64,000 bases of DNA from Glandiceps talaboti. Taxonomy: Eukaryota > Hemichordata > Enteropneusta > Spengelidae. Numbering within the stretch: position 1 is the stretch's first letter; every line of letters begins with the position of its first letter. The notes under the pieces were generated by a model, which saw only the letters and a list, made by a program, of their open reading frames with translations, was not told where the DNA came from and searched no databases. Shown one piece after another: positions 1 through 20,169 of the stretch. Made by a program: the position numbers and the translations under genes. Where the stretch lies: assembly GCF_964340395.1 (NCBI RefSeq), contig NC_135555.1, positions 17,270,246 to 17,334,245 on the forward strand, read 5' to 3'.

Positions 1-921
1 CTGGATCTAGTGTTGATCTTGGTCTTACTCTGTGACACGAACCATTCTCGTTGTCAGAACTTAAAATTGACAACTGGGTTGCTAATGGCCGATGCATCTA
101 GCTAATATAGTGATATGTATCAGCCATAAGCACCCTTGTTGGTCATCATCCCCCTAGCTTTACATGTAGTTGGTCATTGCATTGAAAAAAAAAAGAATAA
201 TATTTCTAAGCACCAATACCTAGTCAAACTCAGCTCAGATCTTGTTACAAGACCAAGTAATACCAAGATTAACACTAGAGCCGATTCTGAGCCCTCGTAT
301 GATTAATTCAGTTCTCAGTTGCTGTCTCTTTGCTAAGCTTTTGAGACTCTGGTAATTCAGCGAGAGTGAGCAAGGGGTGGGGGTGGGGGTGGGGGGAGTT
401 CAAGTAGAACTTGCATATATTTCCATACCTTGTACCAGAATTTTTAGCGAAAAATTGGCATTTCAGTGAAATAAAATTGTACTCTCCTTTTTGTCAAACA
501 GCATTGCTTGGTCTTTATTATCTGCTTTTTAATGTTTAGAAGTTTACAAACTACCTTTTGTAGATGGTTAGTGTCCTTACCTGACTGTATTTTTTATAAA
601 ATTTTCCACTTTAATCCTAATCCTGCCACAGCCATTATCTTTTACATGGACTTGACCTGATAAATCCAGTGTTCTACCCACTGTAGTGAAAGCATGGTGT
701 AACTGTAACCCAGGCTGTCATGTGTGGTGGCTAGAACGTGCATTTAATTTTAATACCTTGTACCATGAATTTGGTTTGGAATCTCAATAAAACCTGATGG
801 AAATCAGGGAGGTTTACACACTCCTACCTTTTAAAAAAACTGATATGTCATATTTTGCAGTCAGTGAAATCAGCACAGCCACTTTATCACAGTAACCCTT
901 ACCATCTCATCTTGATTTCAG
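1..921. other. Intron sequence upstream of the first visible PSMD7 exon
   Basis: The stretch ends in the polypyrimidine-type acceptor TTGATTTCAG at 912-921. It contains a G-rich run near 374-398 and no exon I can recognise; in particular nothing matching the Rpn8 segment that should precede REKIVGWYH. Confidence 0.6.
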
Positions 922-3430
<2,509 letters not shown>

Positions 3431-3698
3431 TGATATCGATAAAAAGAACTGTTCACAGGGTTCACACTCCAGTTGATCCAGACTACAATATCTGAGAGAG
3501 ATTTTTAAGCCTCCCACCAGGAGTGAGCTTTAGTTTTCATAACCACTTGTTCACAAGTCGAAGTCTTAAAGACATGACCTAGGTACACAAATTAACCCAT
3601 AGATGGGTGTGGGTCTATGTCTTTCATGAAGACTTGTTATTCCATTATGTAAGAATGGAAGATATTTGGGAGATTTGGGGGATCTTCAAGTAGAAAGT

Positions 3699-4317
3699 TT
3701 AAAGGGGAATGCCATTCTAGGATATAGAGGCATTTTCATAATCTATTTGTGGTGGAGAGACATAGTCGACATCTGTTGTAGTTCATTACGAAAACATCTT
3801 GAATCTTTGACTAGCTTTGCACCTGAGCAAGAAGTTTGAACTAAAAATCACTGACATTACACACGATTGCAGAGAAACAATGCGCCCTCTAAGCCAATTT
3901 GATGCACTACTGACACACACAATTTCAAATGACGCACCAAAATTTGGTGTTTCCCTATGTGTTACTATGTGGTGACTCACAAGAAATGTCAGTTTTTATC
4001 ATTTTGGCCGACAACAACAAAATTTGGCTATCATTAGAGGGCACACTGAAGAGAAACATTGAGCTGAAACTTGTTCCTCATTCCTTGTTCAGTGGAGGTC
4101 CTTGTCATGGACATACATTGTCTCATCGAAGTCAGCAGACTTGCAAATGTAATAGCAGAATAGGAATGTTCGGGATTGTATTATTTGAACGTAATAAGCA
4201 TGTAAGGGTCCCAACGTAATGCATTTATGTGGTGTAAATGTCACGAAATGGCTCACCGCACCACACCCCAAAGTTTATGGAAATGCCTTAATTTCGTGTA
4301 GTACTATTCCCCTTTAA
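3699..4317. mobile_element. MITE-like DNA element with TTAA-type ends, in the PSMD7 3' region
   Basis: The sequence begins TTAAAGGGGAAT at 3699 and ends ATTCCCCTTTAA at 4317. About 25 bases inside each end the inverted similarity continues (AGGCATTTTCATAA against AGGCATTTCCATAA on the other strand). If TTAA is the target duplication, the element is about 610 bp with short imperfect terminal inverted repeats; TTAA targets are characteristic of piggyBac-type elements. It encodes no recognisable protein. Similar wording recurs around 9.5-9.9 kb (for example CAGCAGAC plus a following A/T-rich string), which suggests an older relative of the same family in METTL9 intron 2. Confidence 0.5.
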
Positions 4318-4345
4318 GAGTCTATCAGATATGAAGTCTTGGGAA

Positions 4346-4351
4346 AATAAA
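4346..4351 (+). promoter_or_regulatory. Candidate polyadenylation signal for PSMD7
   Basis: AATAAA lies about 0.9 kb past the PSMD7 stop and just beyond the TTAA-type element. A further AATAAA-like string follows near 4517 in an A/T run. Which one is used cannot be told from sequence. Confidence 0.35.
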
Positions 4352-5183
4352 TACATGATCAATATGAACCCTGATTGTGTAAAAATGATAGTAAAAAATT
4401 GTTTACACTATATTGAAAGTAATTGTACCACTTTCAAATTTCTGTTTCGTAGAGAAACTGACTATACTCATTTATGCTACATACATTATTAGTTTAAACC
4501 ATGTTTTTTTTTTTTAAATAAAAAAAAAATATTTTTGGAGACTCTTTTCTATTACATCAATACAAAAAAAAATATGTCCAATAACATTCATACCCCTGAC
4601 TCAAAGCAGGGTTTGTGGTACAGAGTCCAGTATTGTTATGAAGGTTAGGACCCCCTCAGTAACAGGGTGGTCAAATCTGGTCAAATTTGCATGGATTTCC
4701 ATACTGTCTACCATCTTTATTGGTTGGGAAACCCACTAAATAACCCATCTCTTCCAGGACATGTGAAACAAGCCAGAGTGAAAAAGCTGGGATTTTGATG
4801 ACAAAATCCCAATTTAGACTGGGCCTCTCCAGGTGAATGTTTCTTTCAATATACATTATTTTATTTTCATTTGATACTCTGAACCCAGAGCCGATGAAAA
4901 TTCTTCCTAAGCACACTGTAGTTCATAGTTGTACTTTCAAGAAAGTACATAACACACAAATACATAATTTTGTTGTAACCACTGTTTGTTATCTGAAATA
5001 TTGCCCAAGTGTTTATCAGTACCCTATGTTCACCTTCTTTTTTTTTTTAGCAGGGGACCTGTTTTTGTTTCATTTCTGTACGATATAATGATTTATTAAA
5101 ACTGAAAAAGTCCAGACTGTTTGAAATGATAGAGTTGTCAGTTATTTGAACTAGAGTGGATGGATGTAGTCTTGTTAGATATA

Positions 5184-5290
5184 CCATAGACAATAGAGAG
5201 GTCCCTCTCTATTGTCTATGGATACACTGTGTCTGGGCATCCCTGTGAAGTGATGGCTGATGGGATCTGGCTGCCATGACACAGTGTATC
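5184..5290. repeat. Two adjacent short hairpins
   Basis: CCATAGACAATAGAGAGG (5184-5201) is followed after only TC by its exact reverse complement (5204-5221), an 18-bp perfect stem. Immediately next, GATACACTGTGTC (5221-5233) pairs with GACACAGTGTATC (5278-5290). They may be ends of a small foldback element. Confidence 0.7.
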
Positions 5291-5393
5291 GTGCAGTCTA
5301 AGGATGGATGTTGAACAAATGAATTTATTTTGTATAGGTAGAAGTATGTTGCATTGACTGTATGTAGCTTTGTCCTGCCAAACACCAAATATG

Positions 5394-5871
5394 TACAACA
5401 ATGTTCGACCAACCGTATCTCTTGGTCTGTCTCAAGCTGTGCTAAAACTACCTACTAGCAACAAGTTTCTCTATTGATCACAGTGTAATCTTTCACTCCC
5501 TGATGTTTAATTGTAAACAAATTGTTGATAAGACCAAGGCTGGTTAGTTACTACACAGATAATATGTCACACATACACTCTCTCAATTCACTCAGACTAA
5601 TAAACAAACAACTCCAACTTGTGATGTTAAATTTGCAACTAGAACACATTGGAACTTTGTTTACTATACCAGACTAGATATCCCCACAGTGTCGCTGTCC
5701 TGAAGACTCTACTTACATTATGTAATACCAACTGGTGAAATGTAAACTAATTAAACCTCAGGGAGTGACAGATTTCACTGTGATAAATAGAGAAACTTGC
5801 TGCTATAGTAGGTATTTTAGCACAGCGTGATGAGACAGACTAATATATACAGTTGGTGGAACATTGTTGTA
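5394..5871. mobile_element. Inverted-repeat element (MITE) with ~120-bp arms and TA flanks
   Basis: The left arm (about 5394-5513) and right arm (about 5749-5871) are imperfect inverted copies of each other over some 120 bp, for example AAGTTTCTCTATT and TTTCACTCCCTGA on the left against their complements on the right. The ends read TA-CAACAATGTT...AACATTGTTG-TA, so a TA dinucleotide flanks both sides, as in Tc1/mariner-type insertions. The 235-bp centre carries no coding sequence. Confidence 0.65.
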
Positions 5872-6344
5872 AGACGGACAGTGATCATCATCCTCTGGGA
5901 AACAGTGGGTAGCTATAGCGCATCCATCTAGTTTTCATAGAGTCCCCAGCCAACATTTCTCCCTCTCGACTACACAAGTAATTCTGTACATAACTCTCTG
6001 AAGAACCTAGCACTTTATTACTTGTAGGCCAAAATATCATTCTAAGGTTGAGAGCGTGCAATACAGATTGAAAACAATTTTGCAAGTTTACCATACAACA
6101 GTATCATATGTGAAATGAATAAACATACTTTTCAATGTCAAGTAATCATCAACATGTAATTCCTTTTGCTCTACCATGTGGCACGCGTGGGGGGAGGGAA
6201 TAGATACACAGAGAGGAGTCATAAGTTTCCTTTCAAATGTTATGAATGGCTTTCAAAACACTCACTTGAATCATGCTTGAATGGTGTCAAAGAGTTCAAT
6301 TCAGAGAAGGTAGTGGGATATACAGCTTTTATACTGTGTACCTA

Positions 6345-6408
6345 GATGTATACGCTATGGGGTTAAACACGAGAGGGAAAACGTGTCGAACCTCGTAGCG
6401 TATACATC
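6345..6408 (+). other. Pre-miRNA-like imperfect hairpin upstream of METTL9
   Basis: GATGTATACGCTA (6345-6357) pairs exactly with TAGCGTATACATC (6396-6408). The stem continues for seven pairs including two G-U wobbles, has a 2x2 mismatch, then five more pairs (ACACG/CGTGT) closing a 10-nt loop. That gives about 25 pairs in 64 nt. The fold is seen directly; any processing is inference. Confidence 0.35.
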
Positions 6409-6609
6409 CAGAGCTACACGGTGCACCGGCGTAAACGTACTCAGAGAACTTCACCACGGAAGTGTGGAATCCCCATGGTGGAATGACGTCATACACCCAC
6501 AATGCATTGCGAGTACAGGGAATCCCTCTGAATCGAGAACAGCTGGCGAGTTTCTGGGTCACACGACGAGCTCGAGTACAAATGTATCATATTTCGAGTT
6601 ACTTTCATC

Positions 6610-12592
<5,983 letters not shown>

Positions 12593-13094
12593 ATAGTATG
12601 CATGCATGAGTACAAACTTTTAAGCGATATTTCAATTTCTTGCCAAGAATGTCTTATGTTTATTATATTATGAAGTATGAGGCTGAAAATTTGATTATTT
12701 TTCCAATTTAGAGAATTATTGTAAAATGAAAGTGATATTCGTCAGGAGATGTGTCTGTAGTAATGTGAAACTACGCTGAAGTTGAACATTTGTGAAAGTT
12801 TTTCCACATGATGAACGTGCACTTTTACCTTGACAATCAGTATAGCATCCTTTTTCTTTTCACTGACATATATTCTGTCCCTCCATTTTATTTTAGTGTG
12901 AAGTATTTCATTTCCACTTTGCACTGTATACTGCAAGACCAGTGACATATTATATCCAAATAAAATACTGGTAACATAAACGTCATCGAGGCTACAGAAC
13001 TTATATTTGTCAAGCAAGCAGTGTAACCCTGTTTATTTAACAGTTAACTAAAAACGGACGCCATGATAAAATTGTTTTGTAAATTAAAATCCAA

Positions 13095-13100
13095 AATAAA
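13095..13100 (+). promoter_or_regulatory. Candidate polyadenylation signal for METTL9
   Basis: AATAAA about 500 bp past the stop codon. Another AATAAA lies at 12959-12964. Confidence 0.4.
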
Positions 13101-13115
13101 TACCCAATCCTCATC

Positions 13116-13177
13116 CATATGGCCACTTTAAAGGTGTCATGATGAGAAACATCATATTTAAAAGTGGCACCCATATG
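13116..13177. repeat. Imperfect hairpin downstream of METTL9
   Basis: CATATGG (13116) pairs with CCATATG (13171-13177), CCACTTTAAA with TTTAAAAGTGG, and ATGATG with CATCAT around an AGAAA loop, with bulges. It follows the candidate poly(A) signal by about 15 bp. Confidence 0.5.
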
Positions 13178-13956
13178 ATACTATGGACAGGGGTACTATA
13201 ATATACAAGGTTTCATAGTTTTAGCTGTAAGTATGGTGCATAATTCATGCCAAAGGTATGCCACTGACTTAACAGTTAATGAGTTCAACTTTTGATGTGA
13301 ATTACATACTACCTTGTTAGTTTCAATGACTAGAGACTACTTTTGAAAGCTGTCTGATTCTTCCACATGCAGTTCTTAGGTGTCAAAAAAAAAAAGTCAT
13401 TAATTATTTACCATGGCAATAAATGAATACTTTCAAATCTATTGTGTTCTTGTTGTATTTCTTTCTCTATGTAATCTGATGTTTACAGTGTAGAATGTCA
13501 GGTATGGATCTAAAATATAATTTTGACAAAATATCCACGTTATGAGAGATTTATCCCCTTATTATCAAGTAGGACAATAGCATTTTTTTTCATCAAATAA
13601 CCAAAGATATATTCTCTTTAAAAAAAAATTGGTCATCTACTTATAAAAAGACTAAAATCGTATCTGTTAATTATCTGTAGGTAGGGTAGTGGCAAGTTTG
13701 AATCTTGGAGACATTATACATGTTAATCAGTGGTCTATTTTATCCATAAGCAACACAGAAATCAGGTTGCAATCATGTTCGCCGTTGAGGGCGCTGCCCA
13801 ATAATCAATTCGATTTATCATGTATCCAGCTACAAAAAATATATTTGCACACAGGTGAAGCATCGCTATTCGCAGTGTATATATAACATTACGAGTAAGT
13901 TATTGTACCTAACAAAACGTTTTCTTTTAAAAACATACATGTTTGTTTACATACAG

Positions 13957-14197
13957 ACAGACAGACATACGTACGTACATACATACATACATACATACAT
14001 ACATACATACATACATACATACACACACATGCATACATACACACACATACATACATACATACATACATACACATACATACATACACATACATACATACAT
14101 ACACATCATACATACATACATACATACATACATACATACACACACATACATACATACACATACATACATACATACATACATACATACATACATACAT

Positions 14198-14234
<37 letters not shown>

Positions 14235-14235
14235 T
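13957..14235. repeat. (ACAT)n microsatellite
   Basis: About 280 bp of ACAT units broken by ACAC/ACACAT variants, ending in (CA)n. Long open frames reading HTYI or CMYV repeats through it on both strands are artefacts of the repeat. Confidence 0.95.
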
Positions 14236-15490
14236 AGTGTGTATTAAAGGGGCACAAGCTGAGTTTATACGTTATGGGGTGTAATTTATGCTGGATATAT
14301 TCAAAAGGTACTTTGCAGTAATCTACTTACTGAAATACTTGACTGACTGAACTCAAACCTGGCAATAATGCATAACTTATAAATGATCCGATGATGTAAT
14401 TTTTTATACGACGAAATCTCTGTAATCAACTTTCTAGATGACTATTGTTATGACAGAAGGCATGCATCGACAGTACACTGATGTAGAATATCGAGGTTTT
14501 ATCAAAGTATTTTCACTTGAGTGAAATAAACTTGGCTTGTATGATGTATATGCCTCCTGTCCCCTGTACTTCCACAAAATCAACAAAAATCGGTCGTTTG
14601 ACATTGCAGTGAAAGTTATCTTTAATCAATATACACAGAACTTGGTGATAAAAAGCAAGATGGACGACACACAAATCACGTGACAGGTTATTTTTGTACA
14701 ACGATCACAGGTTTGTACTTCTACATTGTTGCTAGAGTAGGTTCTTCTATGCCAGTACAACTAAGACAATCCTCCTTGCATTCTGTAATAAGAAAAAAAA
14801 TAATAAAAAATCAAGGGCGTGTTAGCAGTATGAAGTGAAGATACTGATAACATGTACATTCAAGACCAGTGAGATTGGGAGTTCAATCACATGTGCACTG
14901 GTACTGTAGTGTGAATTATACACCAAAATTTTGTTTCCATGACAAAATAAAAAGCATTTGGCTGTATACGTATTTGCATCGGTAGCCTTGCTGGCAAGAT
15001 GAGTATTAAACTTGCCTAAGATGGGACTCGATTCTGAAATACTATTCTTTTCCTTGTGAGACATTGCCAGAATCGATACCTTGATATGTTGGACGAACTT
15101 TTATAGAAATGCTAGCTTAGTAACGTACGTAGAAAAGTTTCACTGTCTACTCGTCAATTTCTGTCCATAACACATCTGCTATGTTATTACCACATTGTGA
15201 CGTATTCCGGTTTACCCACCTTGCATTCATTTTCGAAAGAAGTGTAACAAGAGGGCGCACTAACTGGGGAAAATTTGGTCACATTGACAATACTACATGA
15301 AGTAGTCTAAGAAAGCCGAGAAAACGCGGCTGTTAAAACAACACATCAAGATCTTGAAAATTACTTCATTTAGGCCAAAAACTAGAGTTAGTAGAATTCT
15401 GAACTGGGTGAGAATGCCACAATCAAACACTGGGCAATAATTTCCAAAGGAGGCTGCAGTACTCAATATCATGCCATCTGAAAGTTGTTT

Positions 15491-17800
15491 TCAAACAGCG
15501 CTCCCAGTGACCAAAATATACAATCTTTTGTTTTTACGATAACAGGCATATGGCGTATTTAAGAATAATTTGTAGTACTTACGGATGAATTCACAGACGT
15601 AACCCTTAACACGATATTCACAGTATTCGTCATCCCATCTGAAATCTTTTCTTTTCCTGTAATAAAAAACCCACAAAACTAAATATTTGTGTACGTCAAC
15701 CACCTGACCTGTTGGAACTGTTCTTGAAACCCCAAACATGTGTGGCAAAAGCTCAAAAGAAAGTGTTTTATTTCTCGTCCACACCTCATCTCGGTTAACC
15801 AGACTAACGCCGTTGAGGGCATAACTCCCAAGCAAGGCGGTTATGCCCTCAACGGCGAGAGTAAGGGTAACCGAGACTACAACCCCCTCATCCCCACATC
15901 GCCTGAGATCATACGAGCTATACTTGATCATGGCGCTTATCTTTTTGTTTATGAATATCAAACCCGTGTGACACCTTAAACCAAGGAAGGGATCGCACAC
16001 TACGTTGGTACATATGTAGAGTTCTGTTTCTATTTACAAATCCCGATCATGTATATATATCTAATTATGGTGTTTTTAAATTCCTGTCCAAAGTATCCCA
16101 AACGGTAAAGATTAATCTTAGGAAAATAATTTTCGATAATTTTTTAAGTCTTACGTTTCAATGATTATCAGAGATGAACATTAGTTTTCAAATACAAGCA
16201 CATTTAATTGGGGAAAACACACAAAGGCAAAAGAATTTGCCGAACAATTCACCGATGACAAATTGTCCTACACGTACCTATTACATGTAAGATATTGGTA
16301 TTTGCAAGTCAAGGGTCGCGTGCCAAGTTCTCATGTCACTACCTTGACAGCCCACTGGCGCCACCGGGGTGACATTTTCATGTTAATACGCTGTAAAAAA
16401 ATTCTCAGTAACGACATGTGACACCCCCCCCCCCCCAACACAACCACATTCTTTATAACTTACCATAACTGGACACAATCTTGACCCTTGGGATTTTTTT
16501 TAGTGTTGTCGTTGGGTTCTCCGGGCGCCCAATTAGAATAACCCTTACATTCTCCCAATTTGTCATTGTCCAACCACCTGAATGTATCTTCTCGTCTCTG
16601 ATCTTGTAAACCAATCCAGAAACCGGTTCTGACTTCGTTTTCAACACCGGAATCTTTGAGGAAGTTTTTGATCATTTCATCCTCTGCACGGTTACTGATC
16701 TTAGCCAACTGTCCACCCTTAGATTCACAAAGACTCTTTGCTTCAGGCCAGAATACCTCGTCTGTATACACCCTAAACTCCTTGCAACTACACAGTGGAC
16801 CATAGTCTGGGAAACAGAATACAGAATGAAATGTGAAGGCGAACCAAACATGAATTTCTGGACAGTTGAAAATAAAGATATTGGGTTTTGGTTTCTTTTA
16901 GGCAGAGAATAGTATGGTTCCGATTACTCTCAATTTTTAGAATAGGAGGGGTAGGTAGATTTTTAAAAATTAATTTGTATATTGTTTTTCCATATGTGAG
17001 TGTTTAGTTCAGGTAGTTATGTTTTCCGTTGTTTTCCATATGGTCTCTATGTTATTGGTTTCTTCTCATCAGATGTACAGCCATTACAGATTGGAAGAAC
17101 AGTTTTATATTGTCTTTTTAAGTTGATTCAGTTTCCGCATCCACTATTTCTTGCGAGACTTCACAATTTTCGCAATTTTATTTTTTTCCTCGAATACGTA
17201 AACAAAAGTTTAGGGTCGGAGTGAAAAACTAGGTGGGGTCGGGTAACCGGAACCAAACAATTGTTTAGGCCTTATAAAACGCATCTGTAAAAAAATATTT
17301 TATCACGAGACTTTAATAACCAGTCAGAAAACACACCGATCGTTACCTGTCTAGATCTGACCTCCACAACAAATTTATCTAATCCATAAACTGAAAAGAT
17401 ATTCGGTGGGAATTTATTGAGCATAGATGGGAGTTGTATTATGTGCTTTGTCGAGAATTTACCCGTATGCGCATGCGCTCTCTTGAGAGCAGAGGAAAAT
17501 TCCGACACCTGTTATTTCTTGTTACAATTCTGAATTCATGTTCAAGTTGTGCCTGACGTACTTTAATGTGTCAATTTTCGGAAATGATTGTTCGTACTCC
17601 ATTAACTTTAGGTGATAGGTCTTTTGGATTCAGAGATTCATTCCTTGAAACGGTTTATACCTACCTAGGATTAAACTATATGTAAAGCGATATCGAAATA
17701 AATGACAAAATATTCTTTAACAAAAGAAAGAAAAGTACTTACCGTTACTTTTTACGACGGTAAAGAGAGACAACGCAAGAACGACTGGAACAATATTCAT
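15491..17800 (-). CDS. Small secreted C-type lectin (single CTLD)
   Basis: Three exons on the minus strand: 17800-17743, 16806-16464 and 15656 onward. Exon 1 encodes a signal peptide (MNIVPVVLALSLFTVVKSN) and ends in phase 1 at GTAAGT. Exon 2 has most of a C-type lectin domain: YGPLCSC, WPEAKSLCESKGGQLAKI, FWIGLQDQ, YSNWAPGEPND and DCVQLW. Exon 3 gives KRKDFRWDDEYCEY and VKGYVCEF, closing the fold. The EPN motif is the mannose-type calcium/sugar site; WDD replaces the usual WND, so calcium binding is plausible but not certain. The C-terminus is ambiguous: a strong donor GTAAGT follows C at 15583, implying a further short exon I could not place, but reading straight on gives a stop at 15491-15493 and a 188-residue product. 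Such lectins are secreted, often in immunity or adhesion; the ligand here is unknown. Confidence 0.88.
15789..15877. repeat. Foldback element in lectin intron 2
   Basis: GCCGTTGAGGGCATAAC (15809-15825) is exactly mirrored at 15840-15856, and an outer pair (CTCGGTTAACC near 15790 with GGTAACCGAG near 15867) extends the arms to about 36 bp with a mismatched middle. No coding sequence. Confidence 0.75.
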
Positions 17801-17884
17801 TATTTTGAACTTTGATAACGCGAAAACTGCCAGAAAACTTGATAAAAGAAAAAAATATAAAGGTAATACATGTGAGTGAAACAC

Positions 17885-17885
<1 letters not shown>

Positions 17886-17977
<92 letters not shown>

Positions 17978-18114
17978 GAGAGAGAGATAGACAGAGAGAC
18001 AGACAGAGAGACATGTAGAGAGAGAGACAGAGAGAGACAGAGACAGAGAGACAGAATGAGAGACAGAGAGACAGAGAGAGAGAGACAGACAGACAGACAG
18101 ATAGACAGACATAC

Positions 18115-18163
<49 letters not shown>

Positions 18164-18168
18164 TAGGC

Positions 18169-18233
<65 letters not shown>

Positions 18234-18362
18234 GGCAGAGGCAGAGATATAGACAGAAGGATAGAGGGAGGGAGTGAGTGAGCGGGGGAGAGACAAACAA
18301 ACAGACAGACTCAGACAGAGACAGGAAAAGAGACAAAGAGAAAGAGACACTAACAGAGACAC
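17886..18362. repeat. (GA)n and (CAGA)n compound microsatellite
   Basis: Some 60 bp of pure GA, then a long CAGA-rich tract decaying into mixed GA/CA. It lies just upstream of the lectin signal-peptide exon. The Ser/Leu/Cys/Val-rich frames through it are artefacts. Confidence 0.95.
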
Positions 18363-19191
18363 AGAGACCAGTGCATCCCTTAACTTAAAAAGAGAAAGAA
18401 TGGCATTGCCAGTATAACAATAATATCCTCCGTACCCGTGTGATCAACCTTCTAGAACTTCAGTTGTAAGAAGATACGGTCAGATACTGTCATGGATTTA
18501 TATACCCGGTATTTGTTTGTTAATCACGTGTTTAATGACGTAACCAAACAAAAAAGCTCACATATGTTCGCACCATACTGTTGGTACTTTATAATTTATG
18601 AGATTAAACAAATTAAGATCATTAACCTTCAATCATATTTCAAAATAACATATAGTACAAAACATTTCTGTTTCACGAAAATGATACCACGAAATTGCAA
18701 TCCTAATTGTTCGTAATCAGAAGAATATACATGAACTCCCCCCCCCAATAAATTAAAAACATTTGTAATTTTAAAAAATGTAAAAAATCATTTAAAAAAA
18801 TCTCCAACTTTTATACTAAAAAAATGTTGTAGCTTATCCTGCAGATGAACTCAAGTGAAGGACGAATTTAGAACACCCTTTAAATATTTGAGGTACAATC
18901 TTTAATTTCTTTGCATAAGAATTCTCTTTTTGTGTTATTTTAGAAAGAGCACTCACATCTGAAATTGACATAGAAAAGAAGGAACGCATTTTAATGAGGG
19001 GGGGGGGGGGTATTACGTAATTTTCTAAATTGCAATATGGATATGATTATAGATTTTAATGATCAACGTGGACATATGATTTGATTGTCCATACTATGGC
19101 ATTGTTGACTCTGGCGAACGAACTTGTTTTAAAATAATTGAAAAAAATAATATTACCCGACCCATCCCCTTGTATTTTAATTGGTCAAAGA

Positions 19192-19272
19192 AAGTTTTTG
19201 ATCATTTCATCCTCTGCACGGTTACTGATCTTAGCCAACTGTCCACCTTTAGATTCACAAAGACTCTTTGCT
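19192..19272 (-). pseudogene. 81-bp duplicated fragment of the lectin CTLD exon
   Basis: These 81 bases repeat 16662-16742 of the lectin exon 2 with a single difference that I can see. They are in the same orientation as the gene. The copy has no splice sites and ends at the first unit of the minisatellite, sharing the bases GCT with it. The near identity points to a recent origin. Confidence 0.85.
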
Positions 19273-19608
19273 ATGAATACAAAGCCAGTGTGTAGTAGTA
19301 TATAATGTAGTGCTATGAATACAAAGCCAGTGTGTAGTAGTATGTAGTGTAGTGCTATGAATACAAAGCCAGTGTGTAGTAGTATGTAGTGTAGTGCTAT
19401 GAATACAAAGCCAGTGTGTAGTAGTATGTAGTGTAGTGCTATGAATACAAAGCCAGTGTTTAGTAGTATGTAGTGTAGTGCTATGAATACAAAGCCAGTA
19501 TGTAGTAGTATGTAGTGCTATGAATACATAGCCAGTATTTAGTAGTATGTAGTGTTATGAATACAAAGCCAGTATGTAGTAGTATGAATACAAAACCAGT
19601 ATGTAGTG
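19270..19608. repeat. 42-bp minisatellite, about eight units
   Basis: Units begin GCTATGAATACAAAGCCAGT and continue with GTAGTAGTATGTAGTG; the first two starts are 42 bp apart (19270, 19312). Later units shorten by losing part of the GTAGT tail. Confidence 0.92.
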
Positions 19609-19856
19609 AGAAAAATGCTCTTTTGTTGACACTTCAATGTATTTAGTGCCATGCATTTACTATAGCGAAAATTCTTCCATTTCTCGACTTTTTGTAAAGA
19701 GATATTTGTATAAAGGGATACAAAATAGACTCTATTAAAAGTAAGAACGTTTTTCTAGAATGAGCACTAAAATGGTTCAATCTCTCCTCCCTCCAAAAAA
19801 ACTAAAAAAAATAGTTTTTTTTAATCCTAAATTGATCAATTATGCCCCCCCCCCCC

Positions 19857-20169
19857 AAGAATTGTTTCTGGTCAGCGCACGCATCACTTAAAATACTTCG
19901 CGTCGATCTTTTTTTTTATGTTTGCCCATCCCATGCTGAGTCAGCAGATCCGGGGAAACACAAAAATAACCCTCCTTACATTAATTGCTGTTTCAGTGAA
20001 GATAACTGCAGATCCATTAATGAACAAGCAAATGACATCTGCCCCCACATACACACTTGCTCTAAAGTACTGAATAAAAAGAACAGTAACTGCCTGAGAA
20101 TTAAAACAATCCAAAAAATCGCATCGTCGCACCACTTTAGACACCTCGTACTGACCAGAAACAATTCTT
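19857..20169. mobile_element. MITE with 19-bp perfect terminal inverted repeats
   Basis: AAGAATTGTTTCTGGTCAG at 19857-19875 is exactly complemented at 20151-20169, bounding 313 bp. Weaker inverted similarity continues inward. The left flank is a C run and no target duplication is evident. A long open frame runs through it but resembles no protein I know. Confidence 0.65.

Larger units (their letters stand above)
4352..6609. other. PSMD7-METTL9 intergenic interval
   Basis: No protein-coding exon is recognisable. The interval holds two perfect hairpins (5184-5290), a TA-flanked inverted-repeat element (5394-5871), a miRNA-like hairpin (6345-6408) and, near 6484, a TGACGTCA octamer about 125 bp upstream of the METTL9 start codon. 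Confidence 0.6.
12593..15490. other. Intergenic interval between METTL9 and the lectin gene
   Basis: Besides the METTL9 3' region and hairpin, the only structured content is the long ACAT microsatellite at 13957-14235. I see no coding exon or RNA gene in the rest. Confidence 0.5.

Noticed and set aside
13889-14257. Long open frames rich in HTYI and CMYV repeats
   Set aside because: They are translations of the ACAT microsatellite on both strands.
17717-18362. Ser/Leu/Cys/Val-rich frames up to 205 codons
   Set aside because: They arise from the GA/CAGA tract; only the short signal-peptide segment at 17743-17800 is real coding sequence.
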